A DNA stretch of 46,080 nt, from assembly GCA_022385805.1 (NCBI GenBank), contig MU277760.1, positions 51,924 through 98,003 of the forward strand. The letters are read 5' to 3'. Shown in pieces: positions 30,807 to 41,920 of the stretch (within the stretch, counting starts at the first letter, position 1; the number at the start of each line of letters is the position of its first letter). Origin of the DNA: Pilatotrama ljubarskyi (Eukaryota; Basidiomycota; Agaricomycetes; Polyporales; Polyporaceae). The notes below the pieces were generated by a model. It did not search any database. It was given only the letters and a program-made list of their open reading frames with translations, and was not told where the DNA came from. Made by a program: the position numbers and the translations under genes.

Positions 30807-30809
30807 AAC

Positions 30810-31721
30810 ATGTCTCAAGAATCACTCCCACTCTACTCTCAGGTCTCGCAGGAGCAACCTCGCGCCACTCCGTTCATGCAGGCACAGAAGCTTTTCCTCG
30901 TCCTTGGCGCTCCCGCTGCGCCTCAGTACGTGCCCATCCCGACGTCAGGCTCAGATGAGGATCTCGAGAAGGGACTTCTCACTGCAGCGGAGGTCAGTGG
31001 CGTCAATAGTCCGCCCGAAAGCCCGACCTCCGCCACCATCGAGGCTCAGGTCCCCCCGGTCCCATCCCGCTTGACCGGTCACGCTCTGCGCAGGGCCTTC
31101 ACCAATCTCGTCTGGTCCGTCCGAATGGGGCTGTACCTTGCCCTCTGGGGCGTCGGGGTCGCGCTCATCTGCAGTTTCCTCGGCTTCATACTCGGCATGG
31201 TCACTCTCTTCGCCTGGATCGCCCCGTTCAACGACTTCCCTGCAGGCACGGCGTTCGCCGCGTGCGCTGCCGGTGCCCCCATCGTCGGTGCTGCGGCTGG
31301 GTTCAGCGGCTTTCTCTGCCTCTGCGTGCGCCGTGCGAGAATGACCGCGGCCGCGAAGGAGGATTACACGCGTCTCGAGGCGAGACGCCGTGCTGGCGAT
31401 TTCGAGGCCAAGATGGACGACAGGAGCGAGCCGTCGTGGGAGGAGTGGGGCACGGTCATTGCGGGCGCGGCGCTGCTGAGCCCGCTCGCGTTCGTGCTCG
31501 GCATGGCGATCGTTCCTGGATTCGCGACGATTGGGCAGGGCGTCGGATTCGGCTTCGGGCACGCCGTCGCTATCGGTGTCTGGGGCATCTGCGTGCCGTT
31601 CATCCCCTCGCTGATCGGCGCGGTGTTCACGACGCTCCTGAGCTGTGACCCGATGAGCGGGGCTGAGGCTGGATGTAGCTTCTGGGCCGCCTGGGCTGAT
31701 GCCTACAGCCACCGCTACTAG
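30810..31721 (+). CDS. Four-helix membrane protein, family member 4 (303 aa)
   Basis: This is an unrecognised integral membrane protein in a single exon and the largest of the local family. It begins MSQESLPLYSQVSQEQ, like the soluble paralogs. About 100 hydrophilic Ser/Pro/Glu-rich residues lead to ALRRAFTNLVWS and two hydrophobic segments (about 105-137 and 145-172). A charged loop of about 40 residues (ARMTAAAKEDYTRLEARRR) precedes two more hydrophobic segments (about 212-270), with the signature FVLGMAIVPGFATIGQGVGF. The start MSQ is preferred over upstream in-frame codons because it follows the TATA box and repeat leader and matches family N-termini. The function is unknown. Confidence 0.78.
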   Translation: MSQESLPLYSQVSQEQPRATPFMQAQKLFLVLGAPAAPQYVPIPTSGSDEDLEKGLLTAAEVSGVNSPPESPTSATIEAQVPPVPSRLTGHALRRAFTNLVWSVRMGLYLALWGVGVALICSFLGFILGMVTLFAWIAPFNDFPAGTAFAACAAGAPIVGAAAGFSGFLCLCVRRARMTAAAKEDYTRLEARRRAGDFEAKMDDRSEPSWEEWGTVIAGAALLSPLAFVLGMAIVPGFATIGQGVGFGFGHAVAIGVWGICVPFIPSLIGAVFTTLLSCDPMSGAEAGCSFWAAWADAYSHRY

Positions 31722-32146
31722 GTATGTGAAGCCTTGACGAGCTGTCTTCGCCGATGAATCGCTCATAAAATGCCGTCCCATAGTTCGGAGGCGGTGGTAG
31801 TCGGCCTACATAATGGTGCTCCCTTGACAAGCTGGGATGCCATCTCATGGTAGACGGCCCTCGCTCGCCACGTTCCCCTCCTCGATTCCCCCGCTATGTC
31901 TGCCTCGTCGTCTTGCTCTGCTGCGAACATGGACGCTCTTACGCTCGTTGCACGTTGTAGCTCTCGTTGCTGCTGTCGTCGCTCGTTATGAATATATGCT
32001 GTTATGGCCCATGTGCGCCCAAAGTATTCGTGACCTTCTGAGCAAGATTTGTGTTGCGCGTGTAGGTTGTACCTGTACTATTGATACATTGCAGAGTTCA
32101 CCGTATCGTATGTATCCCAAACATCTACTGTTGACCGCGAACCCGC
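31722..32146. other. Convergent intergenic region
   Basis: This lies between the 3' ends of membrane protein 4 and the mitochondrial carrier. Nothing is recognised in it. Confidence 0.3.
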
Positions 32147-33338
32147 TCACAGTCCGAATACCCGGCGCTGCCACTGCCAAACGGCGTAGCTTACTGCCGT
32201 CATGGGCACGACCTTCAGATAGCCGATGGTGAGCCCAACGTAGAACCCTCGCCAGCCACGCGCTGACCAGATTCCGCGGACGGTCTCGTCCCAGCGGAGC
32301 CAGCGGTCTGGGCGAGTGATGCCGCCGACCTGCATACGACGTCGGACGACCTCGAACGGGTAGGACACGGTCTGTGCAAGCGCGCCAGAGACGGCTCCGA
32401 AGGACAGGTCGGCGAGAGGCGTTGATTTGTAGCCTTTGGCAGCGGCGGAAGGAGGGAGGAGCCATGCGCGCAGGTATCCCCAGGCGAGGAAGGAGGTGCC
32501 GGCATAAGGTATGATACCGACTACTGTGACCGTGAAGCCGCGGTAGAATTTGAGGATGGGAAAGCGGGTGAATATGGAGGGGCTTATTGTGCTCGAGGAC
32601 GGGGAGGCAGCGCCTTCGCGGTATATTTGGCGCATGGCGGACAGGAAGGAAGGTCTGTGATAGGCGTCGGGGGATTGCGATGCATTACGGGTGCTGAAAG
32701 CCATGCGCACTCGGATGAGCTCGAGGGGGTATGTGAAGAAGACGGATGTTATGCCTGCACATTGTGTGGGTCAAGGAGAGCAGGAGTATGAAGATGAGGC
32801 TTACCCGAGAGCGCACCGGCCGCGAAGCGTCTGAGGTTCGTCTGACTCTCTCGAGTGGGCATGAGCAGCTACTTGCGCTGTGAGCCATCTCAGCGGGAGA
32901 GGAACAGTGAGTCAACGTACGTTTTCAAGCTGGTCGTAGGCCATGAACTTGATGGCGGCGTAAGGGAATATGCGGAGGAGGGTGGCTGAGTGACCTTGGA
33001 GGAGACCACGGACGCCGTTCTCGCCATAAATCTGGGAGACGGCACGGAATGTCCCGCTCCATGTTCCTACGTAGTCACGTCAGGAAGTGTTCATGCACAG
33101 ATGCGACAAGCGGGGACATACCGGCATACTTCTGGAAGTCCGGATTAGATGCCTGGAAGAGGATCTTGACTCTGTCGAGCGGAGCAACGACCGTCTTGGC
33201 CTATGCGTTGATGAGCTTGTGCGGCATGTCGACGATGGAGCAGCGCAGACGTACGACGCAGCCAGCGATGCCGCCAGCGATGCCCGAGCGGACGATGTAG
33301 CTGAGGCTCTGCCTGTCTTGGGACGCATGGGCGGGCAT
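32147..33338 (-). CDS. LEU5: Mitochondrial carrier, Leu5/SLC25A42 (coenzyme A) type
   Basis: This is an inner-membrane solute carrier of the SLC25 family. The best match by motif memory is the Leu5/SLC25A42/A16 group, which is linked to coenzyme A import into the matrix. All three repeats carry the carrier signature: [21 protein letters not shown] and [10 protein letters not shown]. Other recognisable stretches are [31 protein letters not shown] and [18 protein letters not shown]. At least three introns are needed; the first (gtcgta...gcatag) joins GIAGGIAGC to [10 protein letters not shown] start at [10 protein letters not shown] because an in-frame stop lies shortly upstream. The last residues are QWQRRVFGL. 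The carrier call is very sure, the substrate moderately so. Confidence 0.9.
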
Positions 33339-33675
33339 TCGAGTCGGTGTGGAGCGTTAGCGCATGCAGTCCGGAGTCGAGTCGAGAGCTTTGTAGGCTG
33401 CCGCAGACAGTGAGCAGGTCGAGACAAACGACAAGGAGGTCAAGCGGGTGGGTGTATGCGGTGCAGGGTGCGACGAGGAAGATGCGGGGCCCCGGACGAG
33501 GACGAGGAGGATATGTTTTCCGGGCGTCGGGTTGCGTCAAGGTCCGCGGGCACGCGCCCCGGATCTCCGGGCACGTGACGCACGCGTTCCCTCAAGACGC
33601 GTCGCGTCCGCCCAATCACCGCACGCGCATTCTCTCCTCTCTCCGCATACAGCCACTCCCAAGACGCATACAGAG
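33339..33675. other. Divergent promoter region, carrier / Hop2
   Basis: About 340 bp lie between the divergent start codons. It is GC-rich with no clear TATA box, as is common for housekeeping promoters. Confidence 0.35.
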
Positions 33676-34801
33676 ATGGCAGCCAAGGCCAAAGCAGCGG
33701 AGGCGAAGGTGGCCATACTCAAGGGCAAGGAGGGTGCGCCAAGTGGCTGACGCCTGAATACTCTGCTGAGGGCGCGATGTAGCGGAGGACAAGGTGCTGG
33801 AATACATCAGAAAGGTACGCGTCGAGTGGCATACAGCTTTCAATCCGTCTCAGTGCTCATGCGCCCAGATGAATCGTCCGTTCGGAGCCGTGGACGTCTC
33901 TGCCAACCTCAAGAACGCCGTCCCAAAAGCGGCTACCCAGAAGATCATGGTCGCTCTCGCAGAGAAGGGAGACCTCGTTCAGAAGACATACGGTACGCAT
34001 ACACCCACTTGTATCTTAGCCACCGCCGTCACAGACACCTCCGCAAGGCAAAACAACCTTCTTTGTCGCAAATCAGGCTCATCTCGAGGACATGCCTGCG
34101 GAAAAGCTCGCCGCTCTCGAGGCAGAGGTCAAGAAGATCGACGAAGAAAACAAGGCTCTGGCCGCAGAGGTCAAATCTATCGGCGCAGGTATGTCAGCGC
34201 AAAACAGTTGACAAGTGTGCTCGCTCACCATCCCACGTTTATGTAGAACTCGCCAAGTTGAAGAGCACCCCCACAGACAGCGAACTTGCCGTGGAGCTCG
34301 ACAAGGCCGAAGCTGCGGTGAGTTCCCGGCTTCTAGCTTCTCACCACGTTCTCTGCGCATTGCGTCTGCGGATTTCAGTTTGAGCGAACCTTGTCGATCG
34401 CTGACGGCCTTCGCGCCGTGTGTAGGTCCACAAAGCTCGCGGACACCTCGAGCCGCTGCGTGCCGGGACGCCGCTCATTTCCGCAGAGGAAACGGCGCAG
34501 CTGAACGCGGATTGGACGCGGTGGCGGAACGAATGGGTCCGAAGGCGGAAGGTGTTCAGCACGTAGGTCTCAGCGGCCCGTCTGCGACAGGGCTTGACAT
34601 GCTTGGACAATGTTGATCAACAAGCGTTCCCTCGGCTGTCGGAACAGATTTTGGTCCCTTGCGACAGACACCCTCGCGCCGCAACAGGCGACGGAGTTGG
34701 CGGAGGACCTGGGCATCGAGTTCGACACGCCGGAGCACGGTGTGCTTGAGCGAGGAGAGCTGTGCTCGGCTGGGAGCGTGCTGGGCAAGAGACGACGCTG
34801 A
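33676..34801 (+). CDS. HOP2: Hop2 (PSMC3IP/TBPIP) meiotic recombination factor
   Basis: This is the homologous-pairing protein that works with Mnd1 to stimulate Dmc1/Rad51 strand invasion in meiosis. The order of segments fits the family. A short Lys/Ala-rich N-terminus (MAAKAKAAEAKVAILKGKE) leads to a winged-helix domain (EDKVLEYIRKMNRPFGAVDV, then NLKNAVPKAATQKIMVALAE, then GDLVQKTYGK, then the conserved FFVANQ). A coiled coil follows (LAALEAEVKKIDEENKALAA; ELAKLKSTPTDSELAVEL), then a C-terminal helical part with the RRRKVF and FWSLATDTLAPQQATELAED segments. At least six exons with short GT-AG introns are needed. The first intron follows KGKE in phase 1 and the third exon begins exactly at MNRPFG. 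The stop is at 34799-34801. A functional sexual cycle is implied. Confidence 0.88.
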
Positions 34802-34982
34802 GAGACTCGGAGAGAGCAGCATGTTCTTTCCTACGAGGATGAATGATGGAGTGTTTCTGGGCTCGCTCGGCGCGCTGCGCAAGGTTGAGGCACGTGACTA
34901 TGGTCCGTGCACCGTCCCAAAATAGGCGAATGGGGTCGCGGTCGCGAGGGTGTCCGGCTATTTTCGGAGTGCGAAAGAGGGG

Positions 34983-34989
34983 TATAATA
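34983..34989 (+). promoter_or_regulatory. TATA-like box of the GPI glycoprotein gene
   Basis: ggtataatagg lies about 110 bp upstream of the ATG at 35095 and is followed by a strongly CT-rich leader. This is typical of highly expressed fungal genes. Confidence 0.55.
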
Positions 34990-35094
34990 GGGGCTGGGTC
35001 GGTCAACGCTGGCAACGATCCTCTCTTCTTTCTCCTCGCCGTTTCGCCCTTCCTCCCCGCGGTCCTCTCCTTCGGCCGCTCCCTTTGAGAAATC

Positions 35095-36382
35095 ATGTCT
35101 CCTGTCGCTCTTTCAGCCCTCATCGCCTTCGCGGCCGCAACCACTCGCGTCCTTGCCCAGGACGCGACCTCCACCTCCTTCATCCCTCTCGCCTCGAAGA
35201 GTTTTTCTTACCCTGATGGCATCGTAAGTTCCTGCAACGCGCGGTGTAGGGCGGCCAAATTGAGACGGAACCGCGTTTTCTAGCCGTACCAGGCCGACAC
35301 CGACGACCTCGTCCGTGGTCGCCAGTTCGGTTACAACAAGTGCAACTCGACCACCGAGGGCCAAGACTCTCTGTGCCAGACAGCTTTCGTCAACCACCTC
35401 GACGACTTCTGCTTGTGGGCCCCTCCCAACCCTGACTCTACCATCGGTGACACCGAGGGTGAGGAGGTCGCGTGGTGCACCAAGAAGGGCCGCGGTACCC
35501 GCCTGATTCCTGCTGGCGCTCTCACTGGTGTCCAGTATATCAAGACCCCTGGTTACATCCAGGTCGTTGGTTTCATCGACCAGACCAAGATCAACCTCCA
35601 GTCCGATGATGGTGGAGGAGAGCTCGATCCTCACGGTGCTGACTTGGTGAGTTCACTGGCACACCTCATTGGCCACGATCTCATCCGTTGCGAAGCGCGG
35701 CAACCCTCTTGGTGGATTGGTCTACTCAAACGGGTTTGGTAACAACAACGACAGCTACACCCAGGTCCACGAGTGGCACAAGTGAGTGAAGCTCCTGGAC
35801 CTCTGAGATGCTCCGGTTCTGACCTGTTCGCGTAGCTTCATGGGCAGCAACTCGTTCTGCTTCAAGGTTTGCGACCCGTCCGGCCCTAACGCTGCCGAGC
35901 TCTGCCAGCACATCTACGATCGTATCGGTGTTGCGTACAACTGCCCCAACGCCGCGCAGAACGGCACGTTTGAGTACTGCGAGGGCGAGAACCAGGACCC
36001 CCCTGGTGTCTACACCTCCAATGGCCAGGTCGTCACCTACACTCAGCCCCCTGAGTCGCTCGGCCCTATCTCCTCGATGCCCTACGACCCGAAGATCCCA
36101 GCGTCGTCTAACTGTGTCCCGATGCAGTCGGCCGCTCTTTTCACCGACCTCGTATCGGCCTCTGGTGCCGCCTCCGCCTCAGGATCTGGTTCAGGTGCTG
36201 CTGCCCCCACGGCTACCGGCAAGGCCGGCGCGTCCGGTTCTGGCAGCGCTACTCGCTCTGGCGCGTCCGCTGGTCCGTCTGCGACTGGCGGTGCCGGCCA
36301 GGGCAACGGTGCCGGTGCAGTGGGCATCTCTGTGATCTCCACGATCGCTGGCGTGATGTTCGCGGTCGCCTTGCTCGCCTAG
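35095..36382 (+). CDS. Secreted GPI-anchored glycoprotein (macrofage-activating-glycoprotein-like)
   Basis: This is a cell-surface protein. Four exons (35095-35223, 35284-35646, 35696-35781, 35836-36382) give 374 aa. A signal peptide (MSPVALSALIAFAAA, cleavage likely after VLAQ) is followed by a Cys-containing ectodomain of about 265 residues (YNKCNSTTEGQDSLCQTAF, DDFCLWAPPNP, NSFCFKVCDPSG). A Ser/Gly/Ala-rich stalk comes next, and a C-terminal hydrophobic tail (VISTIAGVMFAVALLA) fits a GPI attachment signal. Relatives are abundant in mushroom genomes under the label macrofage activating glycoprotein. The function in the fungus is not settled. Heavily C-ending codons and a CT-rich leader suggest strong expression. 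Confidence 0.85.
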
Positions 36383-37050
36383 GTGCTTTGACATTTCGTT
36401 CATGACGTTTCACGAGCGGATGTTGGAGTTTGAAGGGGAGGGGATGGCGGGTGAAATCCACGGACACATACGGCGTAGCTGCTACGTTGAAGCGCACTCC
36501 ACTACCTCACTCACTGTAGCGTTCGGACTACCTAGTATTGCATTTTCTCGGCTTGTCGTCGACTTGCACGCCAAAACCATACCCGTTGCTACTTGCTAAT
36601 ACCATGTCGGTTGACAAACCCGTTTTTGACAACACATGTCTTGCGCGTGCGACGATCGTCCCCATGCGCAGCCCTCGGCGACATGGGTGCCGCGCCGCTG
36701 CACTCCACGCGCTCGAGGCTAATTCTTATTCCATAATTGAGGGTCTTCTCCGGCGCTGTGTCGACAGCGATGATATGAGTGCTCTTTGTATGCCGTTCTG
36801 TGTCGAGTGAGAGATGAACTCGGATATGAAGGAGAAACGGCGAAGGAGGGGTGCGCCGGGGAGGATGAAGCATGTGCATGACGAATTACCGCATTGCCAT
36901 GTCGATGACCATTCTGGGAGGTAGATCACGTTTGCCTGTGCTGCCGCCCTCCTCAGCACCACTCCGCCATCTCCCCTCGCCGCCAGATACCCTCCCTCTC
37001 TCTTCCGCGAGCACGGCTGCATCATCTGAACAGCACTCACCACCACGCCC
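36383..37050. other. Intergenic region
   Basis: This holds the terminator of the GPI glycoprotein gene and the promoter of the decarboxylase gene. The last 100 bases are CT-rich. No gene is recognised. Confidence 0.35.
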
Positions 37051-40000
37051 ATGGCCCCGGCTCCGAAGAAGAAGGCTCTCAAGATCGGCCGCGCCCTCAA
37101 ACGGCTCCCCGCCCGCGTCTCCGGCGTCAGAGGGAACAGCAATGCGTTCGCTCCTCTCCCCGGCGAGCTCCCCATCGTCCTCCTCCGTGTCCAGGTCCTG
37201 AGCTGCACAAATCTCCTCTCCAAGGATCGGAACGGACTGAGTGACCCGTAAGTCTCGACGTTCTCTGCCCAGCCGTCTGTTGGTGCGCTCGGTGGCTGGT
37301 GCCGCTCACTTAACTCACCTTGCCTTCCCTACGGCAGGTTTGTCGTCGTCTCTATCCTAGGCAACCGCCAGCAGACACCCGTCTCAAAGCGCACCGTCAA
37401 TCCGACCTTCAACCCCAAGGATGCCACGTTCGATTTCCCAATATATCTCTCCCTCGCGGACAAGCTCGGTGTCGTCGAACTCGTCGTCTGGGACAAGGAT
37501 ATGCTCAAGAAAGACTACCTCGGCGAGGCCGCCATACCCCTAGAAGACTGGTTCCGCGACGGAAACGCGTTCTCCTTCGACGATGCGAACAACAAAGTGA
37601 GCAATTCTGTCCGCGCAGCTTGATGCTCCAGGACTGAGCGCACGCACGCCAAAGTTGATCTCCCGCAACCTCGTCTCTACACGCAACTCCACCCCCGCCA
37701 CGGGCAGCATCCAGGTCAAGCTCGGCTTCGTCTCGACCCCCAATACCACTTCCCTCATGGACTACAGCGAGATCTACTCCGAACTCGTCAAGCGCACACG
37801 GCCCAGTCTCGTGTCCGCTCCCCCGGTCAGTTCACGTTCATTCCCGTCTACACGTTCCCTGCTTCGCCCGCAACGTGCTCACGTACGATGTGCGCCTACA
37901 GACGGAAGGCATCGGCACCATCCGCTCCAACCAGGAAGGCCCTCAGTACGAGGATGACGGTCTCAGCTCCGACGAGGGCGAGACGAACAGCGAGGACGAG
38001 TACGAGGAGGTTCCAACAAGCAACCAGCTTCCCGGCCTCTTCATCCCACCATCGCAAGGCTTCATCTCCGAACCCGCGCTCATCGAGCAGCCCACCCCTC
38101 GGCCTGCCGTCGAGACGCCAGCCACGCCGACACCGGCTGCAGTTACGAAGACGCCCCAGGCGACCAAGCCGCCTTCGCCCGGATTCAGCATCCCCAAGAT
38201 GTTCCCGAAGCGCGGGTCCACTCCGCGCTCGCTCTCGTTTGACTCCACGACGACGACGATGGGCGGCACTGCTACCACCTCGACCGCAGCTAGCAGTCCA
38301 GGTCTGATCTCGCCGTCCCTATCCGGCGGATCGACGCCCGTAGCACGGCCGCAGCTCAGTCAGCAGAAGTCGAAGTTCAGGAAGTCCTGGGGCCCGAAGC
38401 CGAGGGAATTCAACTTCAACGCGGCGAACGATATCATGGGTATCGTCATGCTCGAGATCCAGGGCGCGCACGACTTGCCGAAGCTCAAAAACAGTAAGCG
38501 GTCGCGATTCGAGATTCGAGCGCGGGAGTGGCTGCTCACATGCAGCGCCATACAGTGACTCGCATAGGTTGGGACATGGACCCTTTTGTGGTCGTCTCTT
38601 TCGGCAAGAAGGTGTTCCGGACGCGCGTCATCCGGCACTCGCTCAACCCGCAGTGGGACGAGAAGATGCTCTTCCACGTTCGCCGCTACGAGACGACGTT
38701 CAAGATCCAGCTCACCGTGCTCGACTGGGACAAGCTCTCGTCGAATGACCATGTCGGCGACGCGTCGTTTGACGTCGCGAAGCTGCTCACCAACGCGCCC
38801 AAGAAGGACGAGACGACTGGGTTGTACCCGGATGACGAGGACGGCCACCGCTTCATGGAAAGCTACACCCTTCCGCTACAGACCGCAAAGGAGATGCCAT
38901 GGGAGTCAAAGCACAATCCGACTATTTCCTTCAGGTACGGTCTCTGTATTCTATGCGAGGATCTCATTTTGATTCACCCATCAGGGCGAAGTATCAACCA
39001 TATGACGCGCTCCGTCAGAAGTTCTGGCGCGAGTACCTGAAGCAGTACGACACTGACGACACGGGCACCATCTCTCACCTCGAGCTGACTTCCATGCTCG
39101 ATTCGCTCGGGTCGACGCTCTCGCACGAGACCGTCAACTCCTTCTGGACTCGCTTTGGCAAGCGGCCGCACGAGGATGTCCTAACGATCAACGAGGCTAT
39201 CCAGTGCCTCGAAACCGAACTTTGCCGGCCAGCGAGCGAGAAGAAACGAATCGATCCGGACGACAGCGTCATGGACACCAGCGCGCCTGTCACCCCCGCC
39301 ATCACGGGCAGTATGGAGACCCAGCAGGCGCTCAACTTCGACAAGCTTGACTTCTCGGGGATGCCGTCGAATGCCTCTGTCATGGGCCGTGACCCAAACG
39401 TCGAAGACACGACGCGTCTCCCGACCGCACCTACCCCGCAATTAACGGAGCCTATGCAGCAGCCGCTCTTGGAGGCAGCGGTGCCGTCAGGGCGCCTAAC
39501 AGAGTCGCCTGGCCCGTTCAAGCGGAACAACTCGAGCTCGTCCTCGGACGCGGAGGACTCGTCGGGCTCGAACGGGACGTCGTCCCCGGACATGTCTTTC
39601 GAGCGGGTCATCAACGTCAAGAACTGCCCGCTGTGTCATCGTCCTCGTCTCAACTCCAAGGCGGAGGTCGATATAGTGACGCATCTCGCAGTGTGCGCGA
39701 GTCACGATTGGGCCCGCGTCGACCGGATCGTGGTTGGCAACTACGTGACGGCGAGTCAGGCCCAGCGTAAGTGGTACACGAAGGTGATCACGAAAGTCTC
39801 TGCGGGTAACTACAAGCTCGGCGCGGTGAGTTGGTCTGGCTTACGAATTAGGAACGGGTCACTGACATCCTGCATCTTGCCAGAACTCGGCGAACATTAT
39901 TGTGCAGAACCGCATGACCGGCCAGCTTGAAGAGGAGAAGATGCAAGTCTACGTCAGGTTGGGCATCCGCCTGTTGTACAAGGTCTGGATGATGCACCCA

Positions 40001-41153
40001 TGGTCTTCCAGCTTGTCTGACGCGCAGCAATAGGGTTGGAAGAGCAGGATGGAAGGGGCGCGAGGTATGCGTCGTACCTATATCGAAGGCAGCGTTGCTG
40101 ACTGGTTCGACAGCGCGACGATTGCTCAAGTCGCTGTCTATCAAGCAGGGCATCAAGTACGACTCCCCAGAATCCGCGCGCGACATCCCGACGTTCATCG
40201 CATTCCACCGCCTTAACGTCGACGAGATCTTGGAGCCCTTAAGCAACTTCAGTACGTCCCGTTGAATGGTTCAATTGCTCGTATTACTGACCTCATTTCC
40301 CATCCCACAGAGACCTTCAACCAGTTCTTCTATCGGTACGACGCACACGAATGCTTTGTCCTCATCGGACCGGTATGCTAACATCTCGCGACAGCAAACT
40401 CAAGCCAGACGCACGTCCAGTGGAGGCGCCCGACGATCCCTACCGCCTCGTCAGCGGTGCAGACTGCCGGCTCATGGTCTTCGATACGGTGACTGAAGCG
40501 ATGCGATTGTGGATCAAAGGTCGCGACTTCTCGGTCGCACGTCTGCTCGGCGAGGCGCACCGCGCGGAGGCGGCCAAGTACGTCGGGGGCGCGCTGTGCA
40601 TCTTCCGCCTTGCACCGCAGGACTACCATCGTTTCCACTCGCCTGTGGACGGCACTATCGGGCCTATGACGGATATTGCTGGAGAGTACTACACGGTCAA
40701 CGTGAGTATCCTGCTCTCGCGCGGTCCCACCCGGTCTGACTGCAAATCAACGATAGCCTCAAGCTATCCGGTCGGCACTGGACGTGTACGGCGAGAACGT
40801 GCGCAAGATCGTCCCGATCGACAGCCCACAGTTCGGTCGCGTCATGTGTGTCTGTATCGGCGCGATGATGGTCGGGAGCATCCATGTAACGGTCGAAGAG
40901 GGTCAGGAAGTCAAGCGTGGGCAGGAATTTGGTTATTTCGCGTTTGGTGAGTGGGAAGTCCTCGTGCATACGGCTTGGACGTAACTGACTGGCACTAGGC
41001 GGCTCGACCATTGTCGTTCTCTTCGAGAAAGGCGTCGTCGAGTGGGACGAGGACTTGCTCATCAACAGCCGCGCATGTCTCGAGACACTGGTGCGCGTTG
41101 GGATGGGAATCGGACGAGGCAAGCGAAAGCCGATCACGGACGGTAGTGCATAG
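37051..41153 (+). CDS. PSD2: Phosphatidylserine decarboxylase with two C2 domains and an EF hand (Psd2-type)
   Basis: This enzyme converts phosphatidylserine to phosphatidylethanolamine, and the endosome/Golgi (type II) form carries C2 domains. A basic N-terminus ([18 protein letters not shown]) leads to a first C2 domain ([20 protein letters not shown], then [12 protein letters not shown], then LVVWDKD). An acidic Ser/Pro-rich linker follows, then a second C2 domain ([37 protein letters not shown]). An EF-hand loop ([12 protein letters not shown]) and a Cys/His cluster (CPLCH...HLAVCASH) come before the catalytic region. There the conserved [17 protein letters not shown] and the terminal FGGST are seen; FGGST holds the Gly-Ser bond that is cut to make the pyruvoyl group. 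More than ten short introns occur. The length is about 1,100 residues. Confidence 0.93.
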
Positions 41154-41425
41154 TAGAGTAAGCCCTTCGGCGTGTAAGTGTGTACATATACCTCATGCAG
41201 TACTGTACGACACTCCGGCATAATATGGACTTTGCATTAGCAGCCTGACGACGCTTGCTACCACGAACCATAAGCAACAGATCGACCCGCCTGTCCATGT
41301 GACGAGACCTCTGCGCTGGAGGTCAGTGCAGGTATCCGCGATGCACACTGGCTGCGAGCGCTTGGACCGCTACACGCGTTTAGAACGCGTCTGTGGCGCG
41401 TGGCTAACTCTTGTCTCCGACGACG
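41154..41425. other. Intergenic region
   Basis: This holds the 3' flank of the decarboxylase gene. No feature is recognised. Confidence 0.3.
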
Positions 41426-41920
41426 ATGGCTCCTCGCAGCAACGCGCTCGCAGCTTCTGCAGACTCACTACGGCTTGACTCGGAACCCCCTGCAAGTCGC
41501 CCACGAATGCAGCAGCGAGTCCGCCAAGTCAGGGCACGCGCTCTGGTCGACTACGAGGATACACGCGAGCTCGTGTCCATCATGCTCGACGCTGTTGTTG
41601 GTGAGCCACTCCCGCTCAGCTCAAACCCCCGCTTTTCGACTGTACTGACGGTGTTGTTTCCTCTTTCCCGTTCCGAAGCGCACCGGCATCTATACGAAGA
41701 CGTGGGGGTTGTCCATGGAGACATCAACCCGAACACCATCGTCATCTGCGAATTCGACGACGCGAAGCCTGGGGCGAAGGCTGACAATGCGAAGGGAGGG
41801 GTACGCGCTATTGGGGCGCTGGTCGACTATGATGGGCCGCTGAAGGCGAAGGGTACGAAAGTGGCCCGATAGTGGACTCTACTCTGTTGGCATGGACGCT
41901 GTGATGGATATGATTCGGTG
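41426..41920 (+). pseudogene. Fragment of a FunK1-type fungal protein kinase
   Basis: A two-exon reading (41426 to about 41599, then from about 41680) gives an N-terminal piece (ARALVDYEDTRELVSIMLDA) followed by AHRHLYEDVGVVHGDINPNT. The latter fits the FunK1 catalytic loop, which normally has H-R-D-I-S-x-x-N. A motif-like ALVDYDGPL follows in the position of the D-F-D/D-F-G loop. The frame stops at 41870-41872. The next bases (near 41880-41920) contain, in another frame, GMDAVMDMIR, resembling the family's FMA.D.L segment. The N-lobe, the glycine loop and everything after that point are missing, so this is a remnant. Confidence 0.6.

Larger units (their letters stand above)
29171..30809. other. 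Gene-poor stretch between membrane proteins 3 and 4
   Basis: No confident gene is present. Near 29590-29820 the plus strand encodes hydrophobic scraps in two frames (GGLVALVWGAVLLRMAGAA; GQGAVAFIVSEYAGGILLWY). They could be the ruin of a further membrane-family copy. The last 170 bases are the promoter and leader of the next gene. Confidence 0.3.

Noticed and set aside
30951..31781. Minus-strand frame of 276 codons opposite membrane protein 4
   Set aside because: It is highly charged Arg/Glu/Asp text typical of the antisense of a GC-rich membrane-protein gene.
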